A DNA stretch of 64,000 bases, taken from assembly GCA_039090855.1 (NCBI GenBank), contig CM077034.1, positions 12,785,970-12,849,969 on the forward strand, given 5' to 3'. The position numbers and the translations under genes are program-made. Numbering within the stretch: the stretch's first letter is position 1; each line of letters begins with the position of its first letter. Origin of the DNA: Macrothele yani (lineage: Eukaryota; Arthropoda; Arachnida; Araneae; Macrothelidae). The notes under the pieces were generated by a model. It saw only the letters and a list, made by a program, of their open reading frames with translations. It did not search any database and had not been told where the DNA came from. Below, one piece after another: positions 1-11,383 of this stretch.

Positions 1-817
1 CAACTGTTGGACCGCAAGGACTAGCGTCGAAATGACCGACACTGCTGAACAGCAAGGGCTAGCGTTGAAATAATCAGAACTGTTGAACCGCAAGGGCTAG
101 CGTCGAAATGACTAGAACTGTTGAACCGCAAGGGCTAGCGTCGAAATGCCTAGAACTGTTGAACCGCACGGGCTAGCGTCGAAATGACTAGAACTGTTGA
201 ACCGCAAGGGCTAGCGTCGAAATGCCTAGAACTGTTGAACCGCACGGGCTAGCGTCGAAATGACTAGAACTGTTGAACCGCAAGGACTAGCGTCGAATTG
301 ACCGGCACTGCTGAACCGCAAGGGCTAGCATCGAAATGACCAGCACTTCTGAACCACAAGGATTCGCGTCGAAATGACTAGAACTGTTGAACCGCAAGGG
401 CTAGCGTCGAAATGCCTAGAACTGTTGAACCGCACGGGCTAGCGTCGAAATGACTAGAACTGTTGAACCGCACGGGCTAGCGTCGAAATGACTAGAACTG
501 TTGAACCGCAAGGGCTAGCGTCGAAATGCCTAGAACTGTTGAACCGCACGGGCTAGCGTCGAAATGACTAGAACTGTTGAACCGCAAGGGCTAGCGTCGA
601 AATGCCTAGAACTGTTGAACCGCACGGGCTAGCGTCGAAATGACTAGAACTGTTGAACCGCAAGGGCTAGCGTCGAATTGACCGGCACTGCTGAACCGCA
701 AGGGCTAGCATCGAAATGACCAGCACTTCTGAACCACAAGGATTCGCGTCGAAATGACCAGCACTGCTGAACTGCAAGGACTCACCTCGAAATGGCCAGC
801 ACTGCTGAACCGCAAGG
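1..817. repeat. 38-bp tandem repeat (satellite), about 21 copies
   Basis: The motif ACTGTTGAACCGCAAGGG recurs every 38 bp (for example at 3, 41 and 79) from the window edge to about 817. Units differ by a few bases. CAAGGG/GACTAGA and CACGGG/GCCTAGA forms partly alternate, which suggests a two-unit higher-order repeat. The left end is outside the window. Open frames through it are by-products of the repeat and I assign no gene. Confidence 0.93.
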
Positions 818-909
818 GAATAATAAACCGAAATGAATAAAAGTTCGTGTAAAGTAATAATTTTTGCTCTGCTTTGAAGAGGCAGAACCAATTTTCGGGT
901 CTTTGACAT

Positions 910-1248
910 TCCCAACAGCTGCTTGATAATGTTGTGCAAAGCATGACACGACGTGTGGAATCTTGCATCGCCCTCCATGGTGGCCATATCCCGTATTGAC
1001 ATCTTACGCCGGAACGCCTGCGGACGGTAATTGCATTTTTTTCACGTTTACGTATTCTGCACAAAATGGCCTGTTTGTCCCTTGAACACGTTCCAAAGCC
1101 TTCTGGATTTCAGAGCACAATAAATTGTCTTTCTTGTAATGTCCTGGCATTCTGACATTATTTTATTTCACTTGGCATCCAACCACACTTACTTTTTTAT
1201 GCGCTATATAGCCGTTTATGATCCGTCCTTAGCAATTGTCCAGCAGTG
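910..1248 (+). mobile_element. Tc1-like element, 3' end fragment (same family as 61501-63041)
   Basis: Reading + strand, the last ~28 codons of a Tc1-like transposase (ending GGHIPY-stop) are followed by the family 3' UTR and the right terminal inverted repeat, ending CCAGCAGTG and then TA at 1249-1250. The sequence matches the full copy at 61501-63041 from its CCCAACAGCTGC position onward. Everything 5' of this is missing, so it is a dead fragment. Confidence 0.88.
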
Positions 1249-1258
1249 TATAGTGTAT

Positions 1259-1356
1259 TGGAAGACCCTGGGTTCGACTCCCGGTGGCGGCCAATGATAA
1301 TTTTCCCGTGACTCACTTATAAACGTGGAAAAAGGGATGACCTCTGTTTGATGTTA
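1259..1356 (+). mobile_element. SINE-B fragment (tRNA-derived, same as the 306-bp array)
   Basis: GGGTTCGACTCCCGGTGGCGG (B-box/T-arm of a tRNA-like head), followed by the sequence leading to ACTCACTTATAAACGTGG and TGTTTGATGTT, is the reverse complement of the unit amplified at 49090-56207. Only the T-arm side and the adjoining body are present. A Tc1 tail ends about 10 bp upstream. Confidence 0.8.
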
Positions 1357-2022
1357 AAATGCTGTATAACATGCCTTCTTGACTTTACCATCACACTGTA
1401 TAAGTTGACTTCAAACATCAAAAATTGACTTTCGGTCTACTGTTGCAGGACTTTTGGCCACGATTGTATATTAGTATTTATTTAAAGTTTAAAAACAACC
1501 GTCCTAGGACGGGCTATGTGGTTGTTTAAACATAGACATAAACACATATGTCTCTGCCATGGCCCGATTATCGGCAGAGCAGACGGGGCACTTGCCCAGG
1601 GCCTACAAATTTCAGGACCCCAAAATTTTCTATTCTTGTGTCACACACATGCTACATTGGCAGCACTTCCGGCCCATCTCTAAACGTACCCTTGAACATC
1701 GTAAGGCAGCTAACCAAACACTTAATACCAACGGAACCCCACCACAGTCATCATTAACACACTATTTGAAAAACCATCCTATTGCCACTCCAACGTGGAA
1801 CCAAGTCATCCATTTAAGATGCCCACCATTTTCTAATAGAAAAGAATCACACTTCGTAGAAAGCCTTGAAATTATCTCTTCTATTAAGTGCAATATAGAA
1901 TCCCCACAATATATGCAATATTTTCATCAATTTTGGCAAGCTTTAATTGATTTTTTCAAATGGCAACACCATAATTCTGGTTATCTTCATCTCTGTTACT
2001 GTGTTAACTGCAAACCGCGGGT
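1357..2022. other. Unassigned interspersed DNA
   Basis: No gene, RNA or repeat family is recognised. A 168-codon open frame begins at 1559, but it has no recognisable motif and a composition unlike the LRR gene. The stretch around 1560-1600 (GGCACTTGCCCAGGGCC) may be the edge of a decayed transposon, but no partner end is visible. Confidence 0.4.
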
Positions 2023-2962
2023 TCATCATCATCATCATTGTCAACCATTATCAATCCACTGCTGAACGAAGGTCTCTCCAAGTTTCCTCCACAACGGCCT
2101 GTCTTGTGCCAGTCTCCTCCACATCACTCCCGCATACTTTCGAATTTCATCCACCCATCTCCCATGTGGTCTTCTTCTGTCCCTTGGAATCCAATCTAAA
2201 ATTTCGGCTGTCCATCGATGGTCTGTCCTTCTGGCAGTATGTCTAGCCCATTGCCATTTCAAGGATTTTACTCTGATCATGATGTCTTCCACTCTTGTCA
2301 TTTTTCGGATCCACGAGTTCCTCTTCTTATCTCTCCTGGTTACACCAAGCATGCACCTCTCCATGCTGCTTTGAGTTGTCTGCAGCCTTTGTATGTCTCT
2401 TTTAGTTAAGGTCCACGTCTCTGCACCATACGTAAGCACTGGAAGGATGCATTGATCAAACACTTTTCTTTTAAGACATAATGGCATATTGCTCTTGAAA
2501 ATTATGCTGTTTCTTCCAAAAGCTCTCCAGGCAAGTTTTGTACGCCGATTAATTTCTTCATCAATGTGACCCTCACTTGATATTTGCTGTCCAAGATAAA
2601 CGTACGTGTCTGTTATCTCCAGCTTTTCTCCATCAATCGATAAATCTTCATTTCTTGTAAAAGCATTGAACATCACTTTTGTCTTCTGAAAGTTCATTTT
2701 TAATCCCACTTCTTTACTCTTGTCCGTAAGTTCCTGGATCATACTCTGCAGCTCTGATGGGGTAGTTGCAAAAATGACTACGTCATCAGCAAAACGAAGA
2801 TGTGTTAGATAATCTCCATTAATCTTTATTCCTTTGTTTTCCCAGTTCAGTGATTGAAAGACATTTTCCAATGTGGCATTAAAGAGCTTCGGAGATATGG
2901 TGTCACCTTGTCTGACTCCCTTTCCAATTTTTAGGCGTGTTGTATTTTCAAACAGCCGAATC
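2023..2962 (-). mobile_element. RTE-like LINE, 5'-truncated 3' end with reverse-transcriptase remnant
   Basis: A minus-strand open frame from about 2962 to 2041 encodes the C-terminal half of a non-LTR reverse transcriptase. It has GVRQGDTISPKLF near its start, the catalytic FADD box (LRFADDVVIF) and the TYGAETWTLTK thumb-side motif. It ends in the WIRKMTRVEDIMIRV and RPHGRWVDEIRKYAG region common in arthropod RTE-clade elements. Right after the stop the 3' tail is an (ATG)n microsatellite (TCATCATCATCATT on + at about 2024-2037), as is usual for RTE. The endonuclease domain and the first RT motifs are missing, so this is an ordinary 5'-truncated insertion. The RTE assignment is from remembered family features. 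Confidence 0.85.
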
Positions 2963-4187
2963 TTTGCAGTTTATCATTGAATTAATAATTTATATACTTC
3001 TCAGTTCTTGCATATACCCCTGAAGTGCCAGAAAAATTGGTACACCAGTCTAATACTTGGCAGGTGCCCCGCGTGAGCGCAGGACTGCAGAAATACGACG
3101 AGGCATGGACTCCACTAGCTTCTGGAAACATACTGCAGGCAATGCACATCATACTTCCTGCAGAGCGTTCCACAATTTGGGTGCATTCCTAGGTCTCAGA
3201 TTCCTGTGTTCGATAGCGCGTTGCATGGTATCCCAAATGTGTTCTATCATGTTCAGATCTGGGGACTTCGGTGAGAATGGCAACACTCCAAACTCAGATG
3301 AATGCTCTTCTAAGCATAATATGGCGTCCAGACACTTATGTGGAGGTGCGGAACAGGTCCAACCCATCAGCATGAATGCAGAACATGAACGGATGTACCT
3401 CGTCAGAAAGGATGCACACATAACTTTGCCCAACCACAGACGTTTGTAGACGTACCAGGGATCCCAGTGAAGTCCAGCTAAACATACCCCATACCACTAC
3501 GGACCCCTCACCAGCCGGTACAGTTCTTTGTTGACAGGCGGAATCAATGGCTTCATGGGGTTTGTGCCTCACACGAATCCTTCCATCTGCCCGATACAGT
3601 TGGAAACGCGACTCGTCAGACCAGGCTACTTGTTTCCAGTCATCAAGTGTCCAGTGGCGGTGTTGCCGTGCCCAAGCGAGGAGCATAGCTCTGTGTCGTG
3701 CACCCATCAAGGGGACTCGAGTTGGGCGTCGGCTCCCAAAGCCCATATCGTGCAGGGTACGTTGCACAGTCCGGACGCTGATGCTTGTTGAGGCTCCAGC
3801 ATTGAATTCCGATGATACCTGCGAGAGTGTCGCGTGAAACGATTCTTGACAGCCGACGATGGTCACGTTCACCCAATGTCTTTTTACGGCCACACTGGTA
3901 TCGTAGGTTGGAGGTTTTGCCGGAATTCTTGTAGTCACGGTACACCCTTGCAATGGTCGTCCGTGAAAATCCGAACTTCGTTTCTACCTCCGAAATACTA
4001 TGGCCCATCTCACGAGCGCCAACTATGACACCGCGTTGAAAATCGCTTAAATCGTTATTACTTGTCATTCTCATGCCGAAAACAGCTCTGACAGCTGGCA
4101 AGGATATCTATCGCTTTATATACCCACTGGCGGACGCAATCGAGTACGCGCATAGGTGACGTTGCTATGTATTTTGCATAAGCTCTA

Positions 4188-4350
4188 TAACGAAGTAAAT
4201 TTCTCCGTCATTTCTGGTGTACGCCGGGATTCGAACCCGAGTCCGCTTATTCCGGAACAAGTCGCTCTACCAACTGAGCTACGGAGACGTTCAATCTGAT
4301 TCCTCTCTGCCTTTATGTCGTGTGCGTCCTGATGGCAGGTACGTCACAGC
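4188..4350 (-). mobile_element. SINE-C (tRNA-derived) copy inside the Tc1 element
   Basis: On the minus strand a tRNA-like head has GTAGCTCAGTTGGTAGAGC (D-arm/A-box) and GGGTTCGAATCCCG (T-arm/B-box). It is followed by the body TGACGGAGAAATTTACTTC. The same head and body recur five times at 58247-59987, so this is a dispersed tRNA-derived repeat rather than a working tRNA gene. Confidence 0.75.
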
Positions 4351-4377
4351 TCGTCTGTACCAGTTCTTTGGGTACTT

Positions 4378-4602
4378 TTTTTTTTTTTTTTTGTTTGGAG
4401 GTTTAACGACCACCGTGAGCAACTCAATGGGCTATAAGCAGTCGCCCGTCCCTAATTTAGGGTCACTGGTTCCAGGGAAGGGAGAGAGCCAGTGCCGTAA
4501 GACAAACACAACATCCATGCCTCACCGGGATTCGAACACGGACCCCTTTCGGACGAATGATCAGAGGCCAACGCCTTAGACCATTGCGCCACCGGGGCGG
4601 CC
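4378..4602 (-). mobile_element. SINE-A full copy (tRNA-derived)
   Basis: A poly(T) run at the left is followed by the complement of the conserved body (GGTTTAACGACCACCGTGAG). The complement of a tRNA-like head lies at the right (GGATTCGAACACGG; GCGCCACCGGGGCGG). The insertion is flanked by CTTTGGGTACTT at 4366-4377 and 4603-4614, a 12-bp target-site duplication, so it was LINE-mobilised into the Tc1 right arm. Confidence 0.9.
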
Positions 4603-4619
4603 CTTTGGGTACTTCAGTG

Positions 4620-4993
4620 TATATATACGTTTTTCATAATAAGGTGTTATACATATCCCTAGTGTTTATATTTTGCCAAATCGTTTATTAAATTTATATT
4701 ACGTGAAATCCAAGGTTTGGTATGAAGTCATATTTTGAGAAATTTACTAATTTCATTTTGAATTCTCCTTGGAAAAAAAAAATAGATCAAACTGTTATGT
4801 TTTCTGCTTATTTTTAGAAATAGCTAGGTAAACTAATCTGAACAACTTTAATATTCATTTCGAACACCCTTGAGCAGGTGAATTTCAGCCAGGTTGTTAA
4901 TCATTTTTATTTCTGCGCTCAGAACCTTAATGAAGTAAAATATTTGAAAGCTATTTATAAACTCAACTAAACCTAAAAAAAAAAAATTATATA
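4620..4993. other. AT-rich spacer
   Basis: AT-rich DNA between two Tc1 elements, with no recognisable gene, RNA or repeat. Confidence 0.4.
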
Positions 4994-6172
4994 CACTATC
5001 TACCAACAAGTAATTGGACACCTGTGATAGCAAAGAAAAACGAAGTCTATTCACCTTCAATAGTTGGCGGAGCCTCCACGAGCGGCGATTACAGCTGCGC
5101 ATACTCTCAACCAGGCGTTGTACGACGGCTAGCGGTATTTTCTTCCACTCGGCTTGGAGAAGACAGGTCAGTTCCTTCACCAATTTCGGACGGTAGGGGC
5201 ACCCTTAAGTTGACGCTCCAACTCGTCCCAGAGGTGCTCGATAGGGTTAAGGTCCGGGACCAGTCCATTCGATTAACCCCATTGTCACCACACCAAGCCA
5301 TGGTGGACCTCGCAACATGACAGGTGGCATTGTCATCCTGAAAGTAACATGGGTCCACCCCGTAAAACTGCCACAACGTAGGAAGCGCATGGTCATCCAA
5401 AATGGTGCAGTAGGTCTCGGCGTTGAGTCTACCAGGAATTGCGACCAAGGGTCCCGTGCCACACCAGGAGAAACACCCCCATAGCATAATTCCACCGCCG
5501 CCGAACTTCACAGTTGGCACAATACATTCAGGCAGGAGGCGTTCTCCAGGCAGACGCCAAACCCAGACCCTGCCATCCGAACGGTAGAGGGTGAACCTTG
5601 ATTCGTCGCTCCAGAGAACCTGTTTCCACTGTTCAACGGTCCTCTGTCGACGTTCTTTGCACCACGTTAGCCGAGCAGCGCTATTGGACTTGGTGATCAA
5701 AGGCTTGTGGGTCCATGATAACCGAGCAGATGGGCTTCCTTACGGATGGTATTCATGGAAAGAACACTCCCGGATGCCTGTTGAAACTCATCGCGGATGT
5801 CGCCCATCGATTTGGTGCGGTTCTTCCGAATTTCTCTGGCCAGCACCCGTCGGTCTCTAACTCCCAGTTTTGTGGGTCTGTCGGGTCGGGGCACATTCCG
5901 ACAGTAACCTCTCATCTTCCACTTGCCAATCACGTAGGCCACTGTCGATTTTGGGTACTTCAACTAGCTGGATATGTCATCGGCCATTTCTGTGATACCC
6001 GACGATTACACCTTTCTCGAAATCAGAGAGCTCCGAACTGCGTGGCATCTTGCATGCGACTGGTTGCGTTGTTGTTTCCCACACGATATTTAAAGGCGGC
6101 GGCCGTGACGTGTGTCAGGACCGCAGATATCGTCGAATGCAGGGGTGTACAATTACTTGTTGGTAGATAGTG
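4994..6172 (-). mobile_element. Tc1-like DNA transposon, inactivated
   Basis: Terminal inverted repeats CACTATCTACCAACAAGTAA and its complement close the element, with TA on each side (4992-4993; 6173-6174). The minus-strand transposase starts at ATG 6048 (MPRSSELSDFEKGVIVGYH) and has an in-frame stop a few codons later. Two open blocks follow: a helix-turn-helix block with YPKSTVAYVIGKWK (5697-5963) and a catalytic block (5107-5700) with [15 protein letters not shown] and [10 protein letters not shown] frameshift after the second Asp destroys the third acidic motif. Length 1179 bp; non-autonomous. Confidence 0.92.
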
Positions 6173-6174
6173 TA

Positions 6175-6800
6175 TGTTTTTTTTTAATTATGAAAATCCT
6201 AAGTACTTTCATCGGTTACAGTTTAAAAAAACACAGTGTACATTTCATAATTGTTTTGTTTTATATTCTCAGAATCTTAACAGCCATTTTGACAGTTGTG
6301 CACAGAATTATTTTTGTTATCTACCTGTCTCGATACCATGTTGCACATGCATACAATAATCCATCATTTTAATGTATTGCAGTGTATTTATATATAGTGT
6401 AGTAAAGCCGCATGCAACATGTTTGTGCAGTTATTCTATATATTCAAAACAAATATTAATGTGTAATAATGTTTTGCTTCCCACTCCTCGTAGAAATATC
6501 TGGGATTGGGGCTTGAATTTCTTTCCCCTGGGCCCAAGATTGTCATGATCGGGCCCAGTTCTCTGCCACATACATGCACTTGTTCTATGTTGCTATTTTT
6601 AGGGGATACAGAGTGCAAAAGAATTGTCGCGTTTGAGTAGATCATATTTTTTTCATCTGACTTTATCTGTACATATAAAATTGAAAGCCCTCTCTGACTC
6701 ATTACCGAATCTCAGAAACTACTGAACTTAGAACTTTCAATATAACCATCATCTGATGGTTGTATTGAAATTAATTGGAAACTTGAGACTTGGTCCTTCT
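6175..6800. other. Unassigned AT-rich DNA
   Basis: No gene or known repeat is recognised. An 88-codon minus frame (6436-6702) has no motif I can name. Confidence 0.35.
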
Positions 6801-6802
6801 CG

Positions 6803-6852
6803 GTGGTGTAGTGGTTAGCATACCCGGGCTATATCTAGGAGACGCGGATTCT
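6803..6852 (+). tRNA. tRNA-like 5' half, truncated (pseudogene or SINE head)
   Basis: TCGGTGGTGTAGTGGTTAGC has the A-box/D-arm layout of Asp/Gly-type tRNAs. An anticodon-arm-sized segment follows, then GCGGATTC, the start of a T-arm. At that point a poly(T) run and a SINE-A body interrupt it, and the 3' half is not found beyond the insertion. It was either a tRNA gene or another tRNA-derived SINE head. It is not functional as it stands. Confidence 0.45.
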
Positions 6853-7052
6853 TTTTTTTTTTTTTTTTTTTTGGTTGGAGGTTTAACGACCACCGTGAGC
6901 AACTCAATGGATTATAAGCAGTCTCCCGTCCCTAATTTAGGGTCACTGGTTCCAGGGAAGGCAGAGAGTCAGTGCCGTAAGACAAACGCAACATCCATGC
7001 CTCACCGGGCTTCGAACCCGGACCCCTTACGGACGAATGAGCAGAGGTCCAG
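6853..7052 (-). mobile_element. SINE-A, 5'-truncated copy
   Basis: A poly(T) run at 6853-6872, the complement of the SINE-A body and part of the tRNA-like head (GGCTTCGAACCCGG) are present. The copy ends at GACGAATGAGCAGAGG before the 5' end of the head. No convincing target-site duplication is seen. Confidence 0.8.
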
Positions 7053-7208
7053 AGAACGATGAAATTTTCAAGTTTTCGGAAACTGTCTGACTTACTATCC
7101 TTGTCACATCTACATCAAAAAACGGATTGTCATCTTCAAAATTTGTATTAGAACTTTCATATTTTGCAGGAATGTTCCTTTTACAACATAGAGGCGAACT
7201 AAGAAAGG

Positions 7209-8476
7209 GCCGCCCCGGTGGCGCAGTGGTCTAAGCGATGGCCTCTGATCATTCGTCCGGCCGCCCCGGTGGCGCAGTGGTCTAAGGCGTTGGCCTCTGA
7301 TCATTCGTCCGTAAGGGGTCCGGGTTCGAATCCCGGTGAGGCATGGATGTTGTGTTTGTCTTACGGCACTGGCTCTCTCCCTTCCCTGGAACCAGTGACC
7401 CTAAATTAGGGACGGGCGACTGCTTATAGCCCATTGAGTTGCTCACGGTGGTCGTTAAACCTCCAATCAAAAAAAAAAAAAAAAAATCATTCGTCCGAAC
7501 GGGGTCCGGGTTCGAATCCCGGTGAGGCATGGATGTTGTGTTTGTCTTACGGCACTGGCTCTCTCCCTTCCCTGGAACCAGTGACCGTAAATTAGGGACG
7601 GGCGACTGCTTATAGCCCATTGAGTTGCTCACGGTGGGCGTTAAACCTCCAATCAATCAATGAATGGATGTGTTTGTCTTACGGCACTGGCCGTCTCCCT
7701 TCCCTGGAACCAGTGACCCTAAATTAGGGACGGGCGACTGCTTATTGCCCATTGAGTTGCTCACGGTGGTCGTTAAACCTCCAATCAATCAATGAATGGA
7801 TGTTGTGTTTGTCTTACGGCACTGGCTCTCTGCCTTCCCTGGAACCAGTGATTCTAAATTAGGGACGGGCGACTGCTTATAGCCCATTGAGTTGCTCACG
7901 GTGGTCGTTAAACCTCCAATCAATCAATGAATGGATGTTGAGTTTGTCTTACGGCACTGGCTCTCTCCCTTCCCTGGAACCAGTGACTCTAAATTAGGGA
8001 CGGGCGACTGCTTATAGCCCATTGAGTTGCTCACGGTGGTCGTTAAACCTCCAATCAATCAATGAATGGATGTTGTGTTTGTCTTACGGCACTGGCTCTC
8101 TCCCTTCCCTGGAACCAGTGACCCTAAATTAGGGACGGGCGACTGCTTATAGCCCATTGAGTTGCTCACGGTGGTCGTTAAACCTCCAATCAATCAATGA
8201 ATGGATGTTGTGTTTGTCTTACGGCACTGGCTCTCTCCCTTCCCTGGAACCAGTGACTCTAAATTAGGGACGGGCGACTGCTTATAGCCCATTGAGTTGC
8301 TCACGGTGGTCGTTAAACCTCCAATCAATCAATGAATGGATGTTGTGTTTGTCTTACGGCACTGGCTCTCTCCCTTCCCTGGAACCAGTGACTCTAAATT
8401 AGGGACGGGCGACTGCTTATAGCCCATTGAGTTGCTCACGGTGGTCGTTAAACCTCCAATCAAAAAAAAAAAAAAA
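7209..8476 (+). mobile_element. Multimeric SINE-A insertion (heads plus six tandem 3' units)
   Basis: Two partial or complete tRNA-like heads (7209-7259; 7260-7343 with GGCGCAGTGGTCTAAGGC and GGGTTCGAATCCCGG) are followed by a body and poly(A) at about 7470. A second head-body follows at 7488. Then come six tandem copies of a 135-bp 3' unit joined through CCAATCAATCAATGAATGG, ending in poly(A). The whole compound is flanked by one 11-bp duplication, ACTAAGAAAGG (7198-7208 and 8477-8487), so it either arrived as a unit or expanded in place. Confidence 0.9.
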
Positions 8477-8487
8477 ACTAAGAAAGG

Positions 8488-9009
8488 ATTTTTCCTGCCA
8501 TATCTTTAAGTGAGTCGAAAAGGGTTTTTTAAATAACCCAGCTTTGATAAAAACTAGGACGTTTGGCAATGATCGAGGCATTGTTGACCATCAACTGAAG
8601 TCCCGCCTCAAGTTTTGAATGACTTGACTTGACCTGCTCAATATGTATTTTGTTCTAAATTTATTTGTTCTGAATTTAATTAACAAAAGCCCTTAAAAAT
8701 CCAGTAAAGAGCGCTATATCATAATATGCTTTGCATTTAAACATTTATATTATCGTTTGACATATCGAATGTCAAAGTTTTTGAGTCAAAATCAAATTAC
8801 CAACATTCGTTTTCACCGAAGCAACGATGACGTCATATAAGTAGTAAGGTGACTGCAATAAATCTAAATATAAGGGGAGATTTTCATAGTAATCGAAATT
8901 GGAAAAAAAAAGTTTCACCCCTTGAGATGTCAGCGGTGGACAAACAATTTTGCTCACGATTACAAAAAACAAAAACAAAAAAAACATCTGACTTGCTTGC
9001 TTTTACATG
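8488..9009. other. Unassigned AT-rich DNA
   Basis: No gene or repeat family is recognised between the SINE-A compound and the next Tc1 element. Confidence 0.35.
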
Positions 9010-9011
9010 TA

Positions 9012-10553
9012 CACTGCTGGACAATTGCTAAGGACGGATCATAAACGGCTATATAGCGCATAAAAAAGTAAGTGTGGTTGGATGCCAAGTGAAATAAAAT
9101 AATGTCAGAATGCCAGGACATTACAAGAAAGACAATTTATTGTGCTCTGAAATCCAGAAGGCTTTGGAACGTGTTCAAGGGACAAACAGGCCATTTTGTG
9201 CAGAATACGTAAACGTGAAAAAAATGCAATTACCGTCCGCAGGCGTTCCGGCGTAAGATGTCAATACGGGATATGGCCACCATGGAGGGCGATGCAAGAT
9301 TCCACACGTCGTGTCATGCTTTGCACAACATTATCAAGCAGCTGTTGGGGTAATTTATCCCATTCCTCTGTCAGTGCACGGATGAGGGTGTCCTTGTTTA
9401 TTGGAGGGCATTGGCGACCAGCAAGACTCCTCCCCAAAGCATCCCACACATTTTCAATGGGATTCAGATCTGGAGAACGTGCTGGCCATACGAGGCGTTC
9501 AATATCCTCGCTCTCAAGACACTCCTGGACAGCGACTGTTCGATGACATGTTGCGTTGTCGTCCATGAAAATGAATCTATCACCGACAGCACCACGGAAC
9601 ATGCGAACATGAGGTAGCAGAACATCATTAATGTATCGTTGGCCAGTCATAGTCCCAGTTGGAAGCACATAGAGGGACGTACGGCCATTGATCATGATGC
9701 CAGCCCATACCATGACACTACATGTCGGATATCGGTCCCTTTCCTGTATGTTTGCTGGACAATATGCAGTACCACTATCACGCCAGATCAGTTGTCGTCG
9801 ACAATCAGACGATAGACTGTATCTACTCTCATCTGAGAAGAGGACAGCAGACCAGTCGTTATCAGTCCAATTGCGATGTTGATGGCACCATTGCAAACGG
9901 GCGGTACGGTGACGTCTGGACAATGGGATGCACACAACAGGACTGCGGGCTTATAGTCCTCCTTCATGCAAACGTCTGGCGACAGTTTTTCGGGAGATCC
10001 GCTTGCCAGTAGCAGCCATAAACTGATTTGCTACCTCACTAGCTGTGCTGCGCCGGTGTCTTTTTGTTGATAGCACTATGTACCGATCTTCTGCAGGTGT
10101 CGTACTGCGAACACGACCTCCCCCGTGACGTTTGCTACACTCTCCATTTGTTTGAAATGATTTCCAAAGCCTTGAAACAACACTGTGGCTGACGTCGAAC
10201 TCCCTGGCAACATCTGTTATTTTTCGCCCTTCTTCAATCTTGCCAATAATACGGCCACGCGTAAAATCATCTAGGTGATGTCGGGAAGACATACTGAAAA
10301 TTGCAAGTTCGTCAATTGATTCTTTCCCTTTTCAACTTTGCGTTTGAACAACAACGGTCAATACGCGTCAAATCCTTTATATCTCTTATCAGCGCTATGA
10401 CGTCACGAACAAGTTCGGCAATCCAAAATTTGCATACGCACAACACGTCTTACTGTATCCCGCACTTATGCTAATTTCCACATTTTCCTGCCTTCCATTT
10501 TATGGTTGCTATCGTTGCTATTGTCATCCTACCTTAGCAATTGTCCGGCAGTG
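9012..10553 (-). mobile_element. Tc1-like DNA transposon (1542 bp), near-intact
   Basis: The ends begin CACTGCTGGACAATTGCTAA, with a matching inverted end at 10553 and TA on each side. This is the same family as the copy at 61501-63041 and has the same length to within one base. It is closed by a full pair of terminal inverted repeats, so only the coding region (see the next entry) disables it. Because it lies on the minus strand and the sister copy on the plus strand, recombination between the two would invert the 52 kb between them. Confidence 0.95.
9261..10292 (-). pseudogene. Tc1 transposase with a single nonsense codon
   Basis: The reading frame has the same 344-codon length as the intact sister gene at 61761-62792. 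It runs MSSRHHLDDFTRG through the helix-turn-helix (VAREFDVSHSVVSRLWKSF). It is then stopped by TAA at 9951-9953, where the sister has TAC (Tyr114). The rest (9261-9935) is open and keeps FSDESRYSL, FMDDNATCH and SPDLNPIENVWD, the DD34E catalytic residues. One C-to-A change therefore explains the loss of function, and the copy is likely young. Confidence 0.93.
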
Positions 10554-10555
10554 TA

Positions 10556-10851
10556 CAATTTCGAACGAAATTGTTTATAAGCAAGGTTCTTTATACATTT
10601 ATGTTGAAAGTAACAACGTATTTTGTTCTGTTTTCTGTTATTATTTTGTTCTGTTGCCAATTAATATTTTAACGATGAAAGTGAGGAGTAGCGACGCATT
10701 TTGATTTGTTTCGTGTAGGCTTGAAGTTTTAAATTTACAGTTATGAACGAAATTGCTTATGTGTCGTCTGGCAGAAAAAGTCAGGCAGATATGTGTTTCC
10801 CAAAAGAGTAAAGAAATGTGCAGTGCATGGCCATATCAACTGCATATCATA
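10556..10851. other. Unassigned spacer
   Basis: Nothing recognisable lies between two transposons. Confidence 0.35.
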
Positions 10852-11049
10852 TACAGGGTGATTCAGAACTCATCGGACAAACTTTAAGGGGTGGCAGAGC
10901 ACATTTCAACAAACATTTTTTGTATAGGAATGTATGGGCGCAAGTGACTCGTTGAGGCACAAACACAAGAAATATACATGAAAGGAAACATAAATTATTT
11001 ACTTACAGCATCGTTGACTAGTGTTTCTTTACAGTAATGTTAACAATAA

Positions 11050-11383
11050 TTACTCAAAATTGCATCCACCAACAGTAATACGTGCATGGCTGCGTCGACG
11101 GAGTGATTGTCGTAAAGTTTCAAAGATGCGAGGTATTTCTCGCACATGTGCAGCCGCAACGGATATTTCAGCGACGAGGTCTTCAACAGAGTCAACTGGA
11201 GTCTCGTAAACGAGGGCCTTCAGATGTTCCCATAAGAAGTAATCGAGGCTAGATAAATCGGGCGATCGGGTTGGCAAACGGACTGATCCACCACGGCCAA
11301 TCCATCGTGCCCCAAAAGCAGCGTCTAGGTAACTGCTCACATTAATGCTTAAATGGGCTGGCGTCCAATCATGCTGAAACCAC
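11050..11383 (-). pseudogene. Transposase C-terminus (DDE_3-like, D-41-D spacing)
   Basis: On the minus strand about 108 codons read FQHDWTPAHLS, WIGRGGSVRLPTRSPDL and DYFLWEHLKALVY, ending at a stop at 11050. The Asp of QHDW and the Asp of SLDYFLW are separated by 41 residues, a DD41D-like spacing. Arthropod transposases with an N-terminal DUF4817 domain have a similar C-terminus. Upstream the frame runs straight into the 127-bp array, so no complete transposase is present. Confidence 0.8.

Larger units (their letters stand above)
3017..4619 (-). mobile_element. Tc1-like DNA transposon, inactivated, with SINE insertions
   Basis: Ends match as inverted repeats (CTGAAGTGCC near 3020; GGTACTTCAG near 4610), with TA next to each end. 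The transposase is read on the minus strand from ATG at 4068 to the stop at 3050-3052. An N-terminal helix-turn-helix (DLSDFQRGVIVGAREMG) is followed by frame breaks. The DDE core shows WSDESRFQLYRADGR and SPDLNMIEHIW, but the middle QDN block is lost at a break near 3340. The 5' side carries a tRNA-like SINE-C (4188-4350), and the right arm is split by a SINE-A copy (4378-4602). The element is non-autonomous. Confidence 0.88.

Noticed and set aside
1559..2065. 168-residue + strand protein
   Set aside because: It overlaps the RTE tail microsatellite at its end and has no motif or splice context.
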